A stretch of DNA of 64,000 nucleotides from Lepeophtheirus salmonis (taxonomy: Eukaryota; Arthropoda; Copepoda; Siphonostomatoida; Caligidae): assembly GCF_016086655.4 (NCBI RefSeq), contig NC_052138.2:18166001-18230000 (forward strand). Reading direction: 5' to 3'. Below the pieces are notes generated by a model. It saw nothing but the letters and a program-made list of their open reading frames with translations. It searched no databases and had not been told where the DNA came from. Position 1 is the stretch's first letter, and the number at the start of each line of letters is the position of its first letter. The position numbers and the translations under genes were made by a program. Shown here piece by piece: positions 58,985 through 64,000 of this stretch.

Positions 58985-60155
58985 AATTTGGAGTCATCAA
59001 TATTGTGAGATCTGAATCAAAGCGCGGGAAATTCAAATATTGTAGAAAAAAACCCGTCTATAAATCTATTATTACATGACTTAAAGGTTTTCCAACTTCC
59101 CACCTCTGTAATGGGCTCTGATTATAACTACACCAATTACATTTGTCTGACGCAAGAAAAAAAACTTGCCTTAAGAAATACAACATAATTAAAGTGGGGT
59201 TCAATATCCTCTTTATGATGAGTTAGAAATGGATTTCATCGGGACTGAGAATAGACATACCAGGTATACGATATGAAGTAGGGATCATGTCAAGAGGTAA
59301 TTATATCCCTTACACATCGTTACAAAATGAATATTTATTATTTTGTTAGGGCTATTCATTAATTGAACTTCTTAATTGTTTTTATTTATTTCTTACTTCG
59401 TTTGCCTCTCTTTAAGTTAGGATTGACAGTCATTCCATCAATACATACCAATGTATCAAGGTTTTTCTCTCTTTAAAAAGTGGAGTGATATTATCAATAA
59501 TTAATAATCTATTTTTGTAAATTAATTATGAAAAATGCTCTATATAAAAAGAGTATACGGGATGTTTTTTTGTGTTCTTAATTATTTCATTTTAATTAAC
59601 TCTGTTATTAATGAATTTTAATTTATGATGATCATTATATATAAATATAATTGAACCCAGGAAACGCTTAACTCTTTTTTTAAATCTGATTTTAGTGCAT
59701 TATTACTATAGTATATATATATAAATGTACAATGTATGGAAATATTCAGTACTTAAAGTAAGTGATTTATTTGATGATTTAAAATACGATGCGAACTTAA
59801 TTAACCCATTTTTGAATTATATGTAATTTATTTTGCAAAGATAAATATTGTTACTTTACTAAATTTAAATTGTGGGACCTTTTTTGTTTTTCAATTAATA
59901 AGAACCCGTTCCTTTAAAATTTAAAAAAGAAACAATTTTTATTTCCTTGTTATGTCTAAATATTTACGTAAAACATACATATTTTTGGAATGAGTGACAA
60001 AAATAATTTAACCATTTTGACAAATTAGATTAATAATTGGGTTTTTGTAAACGATAGTTTTGATGTTTGGCCTGGAATTTCTATGTGTTCATGTATTTTT
60101 GAATCTTCTATTAATTAGAGTTGTACTGATAAAGTTTTTAGTATTGAATTTATTC
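58985..60155. other. No recognisable gene
   Basis: AT-rich; nothing supported. Confidence 0.4.
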
Positions 60156-60159
60156 TATC

Positions 60160-60253
60160 TGACCTAGGATTGGTCTTCGAATACCATAATTCCTTCTATA
60201 GATTGACTGTGAAGCAAACCTATGCACTTCACAGTTATCCAATGAGCTACGTC
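60160..60253 (-). mobile_element. tRNA-derived SINE, copy 2
   Basis: On the minus strand: GACGTAGCTCATTGGATAAC then TGTGAAGTGC, a repeat of TGTGAAG in inverted form (CTTCACAG, a stem of about 7 bp like an anticodon stem), and GGTATTCGAAGACC. The last recalls a B box (GGTTCGANNCC) with one extra base. It ends with CCTAGGTCA. It is more compact than 54718-54857 and closer to tRNA size (94 bp). The acceptor ends do not pair well, so a functional tRNA is unlikely. Confidence 0.6.
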
Positions 60254-60259
60254 ACTCCA

Positions 60260-62010
60260 GGAATAAATTCAGTACCTTGAAGAAGTTTGATCTTGATCAT
60301 TCGCAATTAATTTTTTTTCCAGTTCGGTTCTACAAAAAAGGCAATATGGATAGATTTAATGTTAAATTCAGTATATAATAATTTTATAAATGAATTGTTT
60401 ATCTAGTCAGGTGTGTTTTCAAATGGTAAACATTGATACAATGACGTCATAAAGTGTTTTATAAGTGTATAACTGAGTAAGGGAGAAAATTAACCAATAG
60501 ATTTTGATGGGGAAAAAATAATGATTCAATTTTGAAATTGATTAAATTTTTGTACCCGATCTGACACTACAGTTTTGACCAAAATAAAAAAAAATTACTT
60601 AAGACTGAACGGAAAAAATCGGTCTCAGACTGTGTATCTGCATATGTAAATTTCGATTTTAGATTATCTAAGTTCTAAATGTAGATAAAAGCAACACCAC
60701 TTCAGGCCTAACAAAATTTAGTTATATACTTTAAAAATAGTTACTTGTGTGTATATAAATAATTCAATTACAAAGACCCTAATCAAATGTTTGATATATA
60801 TATTTAGTCAATAAAATCATGGATTCTTTCTTGTTTTTCCTAAGAAGTTTAATACATTCACCTAGCAAAGATGCATGCTATCTCGATAAACAGCTTGAAA
60901 TGAGGTATTTAACTTTCAAGATTTGGGTGACTATATCTTCACCATTATTGAAGCTAGGATATTCAAATTTTGCTGCCATCATAAGAATAATTTATTTGCT
61001 ATATATTAATTATTGATGTCTATTATTGATACCAAATTTTAAAATGTATTTACGAGATGGTACAATTTTGCAGGCAAACTATTTTAAGTTCAATCCTAAG
61101 CTATGCTATCTGGTTTGAATTTTAGGATACATTTTCCATTTTAAGAATATATAACTATTTTATTAAACTAAGTGGTGATACATTTTTCTTCAAATGGAGT
61201 AAAATATTATCCGTAATTATATTTGTTAAAAGCTAATAATATGGATCCTATATCACTTTAGCTAATTGTTGGAGTAAAATAGTAACAATTTATCACGAGA
61301 AATGGAACATTACATTGCAAATAGGATTGCTAAAGCCAGATAACAAGTTTTCAAACTGATTCATAGTACATCGCAGTTAGCATATTGCTGCTTCTGAAAT
61401 ATGGAAATATGTCGATTTTTGCAGCAAATTATTGCAAAATCAAAAATTCCATTTATGGCTACTCTCAAAAAGTTTTTTTTTTAATTTGCCAGTTAGTATG
61501 TTTTTGCAATGGGTCAACGAATAGATAATCTTTCTTCCTACCTCACAAACGGATAAATTTACTCATGGATGAGCTAAATAGTCATTATGGGTATGCAATG
61601 ATTACTTTAAAAAAATATTTCTAAATACAATTCTGTGAATTTGATCAATAACTATATAAAGATTTATCTAAATTAAGGGAAAATAAAGTTAAATGTTGAT
61701 CTAATTCGCAATTTTTTTTTATTACATAGGTCTAGTACCACCAGCTCAACATCCCTTTAAGAATGTGGTAATGAAGTGAGGTCATAAGGTCCTAGTTTAA
61801 ATTTGTGTAGAGTGTGTGCAATCTGGGAAGAGTGTTACTTTTATGCAAAATTGTCTATGGAGTAAAAAAATATATATATTTTGCACACGAATTTGCTCTT
61901 AAACAAATTTTTCTATTAATCTCTCTTTCTGTTTCTTTTGATTAATTAATTAATTTATTTCTCCAGAAATATATAAAAATGTATTTCAGTATTTCACTGA
62001 CAAATATACA
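60260..62010. other. No recognisable gene
   Basis: AT-rich. A 65-codon plus-strand frame at 60819-61016 has no motif. No repeat pairing supported. Confidence 0.4.
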
Positions 62011-62017
62011 GAAACTA

Positions 62018-62719
62018 TAGGGTGGGGATTTTAAATCTGGAATATTGAAGGATCATTGTATATTACACTTTATTTCCCGAAATTAATTCCTCAATTCACA
62101 AATCTTTTGCTCTTATATGTATTGGTCACTAGTAAAGTTAGTCACTCAAACCAACAACCTCCAGCTGAAGCCTCCAATCTGGCCATGCACCTAGCACAAC
62201 CCTTGATGAAGAACTCCTTGTCTATGTTGGCTACTACCTCGAAAATGGAAGATCACAAGGAGTCACTAGTGCATGTTTATTGGACACTCTCCAAGACGCC
62301 CAACACATAGTAGTCCAATGGGTGCAGATCCAGCGAGCTAGGAGGCCAAATTTCATATCCTGCAGGGAATTTAGGAAGTCTGGAGTGCGTTTTCTTTTTT
62401 TTTGCTGTCAAAATGATCATGACTCTTCCTGACAGCTGTTCCTCACCCATAATACTCATTGAAAACATTGGCCACATCGTAAAAAGTTGATTCGGGAAGC
62501 TTCGTAAGCTCAATAATCTCCTGGTGTGTGCTCCCGCCACAGAGGCACACAATAATGGCTGTGCAGTGTTCGTATTCGGAGTACATCTCAATAAATTTGT
62601 TTTTTTTTCTTCTACAGTATTTGTCAACTTAATTTGATGAGCATACTTTCATAAACACAGATCTCAGGGTTGCTAGATATTGAGGTCTAACTTGTTCCAG
62701 ATTTAAAATCACCATCCTT
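62018..62719 (-). mobile_element. Internally deleted mariner-like element, copy 2 of the GATTTTAAATCTGGA family (702 bp)
   Basis: TA at 62016-62017 and 62720-62721 flank inverted ends of about 24 bp: left GGGTGGGGATTTTAAATCTG then GA, right TCCAGATTTAAAATCACCAT then CC. The interior carries a transposase without its catalytic middle (see next entry). The related, more decayed copy is at 37102-37680 in the same orientation. Confidence 0.85.
62150..62610 (-). pseudogene. Mariner-like transposase, internally deleted
   Basis: On the minus strand the protein starts near 62586 with MYSEYEHCTAIIVCLCGG, then STHQEIIELTKLPESTFYDV. This is a clear N-terminal helix-turn-helix (resistance to frameshift up to about 62460). 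After a deletion, the frame shown by 62627-62277 ends with EIWPPSSLDLHPLDYYVLGV then LESVQ and a stop. This is the WPPxSPDLNPLDYYVWGxLE block with the third catalytic Asp kept. The first two catalytic Asp are gone. Beyond the stop the remaining tail (LPFSR, then NIDKEFFIK) is legible down to about 62190. The junction matches the 37-kb copy. An 84-codon plus-strand frame (62056-62310) is the opposite strand of this relic. No activity possible. Confidence 0.82.
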
Positions 62720-62799
62720 TACATTTTACATATACACTCAATATCAGTTAAACATTTCAAAAGATCTTTTAAAATTAAACTAAATTCCAAGCAGTAATA

Positions 62800-63050
62800 C
62801 ATAATTTAGCTTAAGTTTTTATGATTTGAGTTGAATTAAACTTAATTTTTTCTAGAGACTTAAATTGAATTTTATATTTTAATACTCGTACTTGACATGA
62901 GACGTACAGGAAAACTCGAAAATCCTCAACATGTTATAATAAATTTCAAGAAACTGAATTGACTTGTGACATAAAATAACACTTGTGGCTTAAATGTTAT
63001 GACTTGAGACTAACTCGTGACTTGCATATGGGTGACTTAGTCACATGCCT
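62800..63050 (+). repeat. ACTTGAGACT / CTCGTGACTTG cryptic simple repeat
   Basis: Irregular copies of GACTTAAATTG, ACTCGTACTTGACATGAGAC, TTGACTTGTGACA and GACTTGAGACTAACTCGTGA then CTTGC. It is the complement of the repeat at 30050-30325. Confidence 0.55.
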
Positions 63051-63059
63051 ACATAAAGG

Positions 63060-64000
63060 TCATAATGTCCTTCTTTAGCAAGTATTATTTATATACCTAT
63101 AGAGTTAACGACCATTCTCCGAGAAATTTGGTAATATGAAGTGTTCTATATCGAGGATATACTTAATATTTTTTGAATTGGTTTCCTGTTACGCCTAGAA
63201 GAGTACATTATTCCTTGCATTTCGCTGATATTAACTTCTACCTAAAGGGATTAGGGATGTTAGGGTTAATCGTCACTACCCAATCTGCTTTCCACAATGT
63301 GAAATTAACAACTTCCTCCGCATTAATGAGTATAAATTGATTAGGGGACGATTTTATTTTCTTAGAAAGTAAAAAGAATTCATGATATCTATTTTTGAGC
63401 CCCTCTCTAATCTCTGAAGGAAACGTAATATATCTTCCTAAGATAAATTAGGGGTTTATAAGTGCGGAATCAAGGGAATTGAGTCCCATATTTTAAAATA
63501 AAAATACCATTCTAATTTCAAGTCTAATAATCACGAAAATGACTTTTGTAATGAAGGGATCTATTATAAGCTCGAAATAACTAATTGGGGTCAAATAGAC
63601 CTGCAGATCCATGAACTTCTCATTGAAAAAAAAACAACAACAGGTCTCTTCCAACATATTTATGTTATTTGTTGCAACAGTCACGTATTTTACTACATCG
63701 ATGCAACATCGTACACATATCAAATGTAATATATTTTAAGTTCAGATAATGCATCTAATTACTAGGCACAGTAGGATTCGAAGCGAAAGAGTCATTCAAC
63801 CCTCGTTTAACCTTCTCCCCATTTTATATTAACCATTTTGAAGAATATGAAATTTCATTTCCTCCCTTAATTTTGGATAGTCATAAAAAATGAAATCATA
63901 TCCAAATTTGGATATAACATTTGATATAAAGATTTAAATAAAAATATAAATCTTATGTACAAGTTGCATTTTGTAGAAGCAAATTGCACAATTGGAACCA
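63060..64000. other. No recognisable gene
   Basis: AT-rich to the window edge. A 76-codon minus-strand frame at 63493-63723 has no motif. Confidence 0.4.

Overview
The window reads as AT-rich nuclear DNA from an animal, most likely an arthropod. It has no operons, ribosome-binding sites or long intronless genes. Open frames are almost all under 100 codons, and homopolymer and AT tracts are everywhere. Every protein similarity I can recognise belongs to a transposable element. The mixture of Tc1/mariner lineages, internally deleted derivatives and AT-rich dispersed repeats reminds me of parasitic copepods (sea lice such as Lepeophtheirus or Caligus). That is an impression from memory, not a demonstrated assignment. 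I found no intact host gene, rRNA, functional tRNA or CRISPR array.

Layout. 1-7 kb: a 50-bp-period AT minisatellite, the RNase H end of a LINE-type retrotransposon (minus strand, about 1560-2110), a paired dispersed repeat, and a decayed irritans-like mariner transposase (minus, 5212-5985). 8.5-9.3 kb: an internally deleted mariner-like element with terminal inverted repeats (TIRs) and TA target duplications. 11-15 kb: a MITE-like inverted-repeat element with a diverged second copy, and other repeats. 15-21 kb: nearly featureless. 21.4-22.1 kb: a second mariner lineage with a frame-breaking 34-bp duplication. 22.5-27.5 kb: nested dispersed repeats. 28.8-31.1 kb: a mariner fragment carrying only the DNA-binding end, a simple GACTC-type repeat, and the gag/protease part of a Gypsy-like retroelement. 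32.3-34.7 kb: a DD37D-type mariner relic and a 428-bp MITE. 37-41.5 kb: two more deleted mariner-like elements. 42-45.3 kb: a duplicated long repeat and another mariner pseudogene. 47-52.4 kb: repeats, a transposase C-terminal relic, and a decayed frame of a protein family I only half recognise. 54-60 kb: two copies of a tRNA-derived SINE and a pogo-like end. 62-63 kb: a 702-bp deleted mariner element and a simple repeat.

The main message is one of transposon decay. At least six distinguishable Tc1/mariner transposase lineages are present and none is intact. Two of them occur as pairs of copies with apparently the same internal deletion, which suggests that non-autonomous derivatives spread by using transposase supplied from elsewhere. 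The few unrecognised open frames are listed with low confidence. I do not see a convincing new gene system here.
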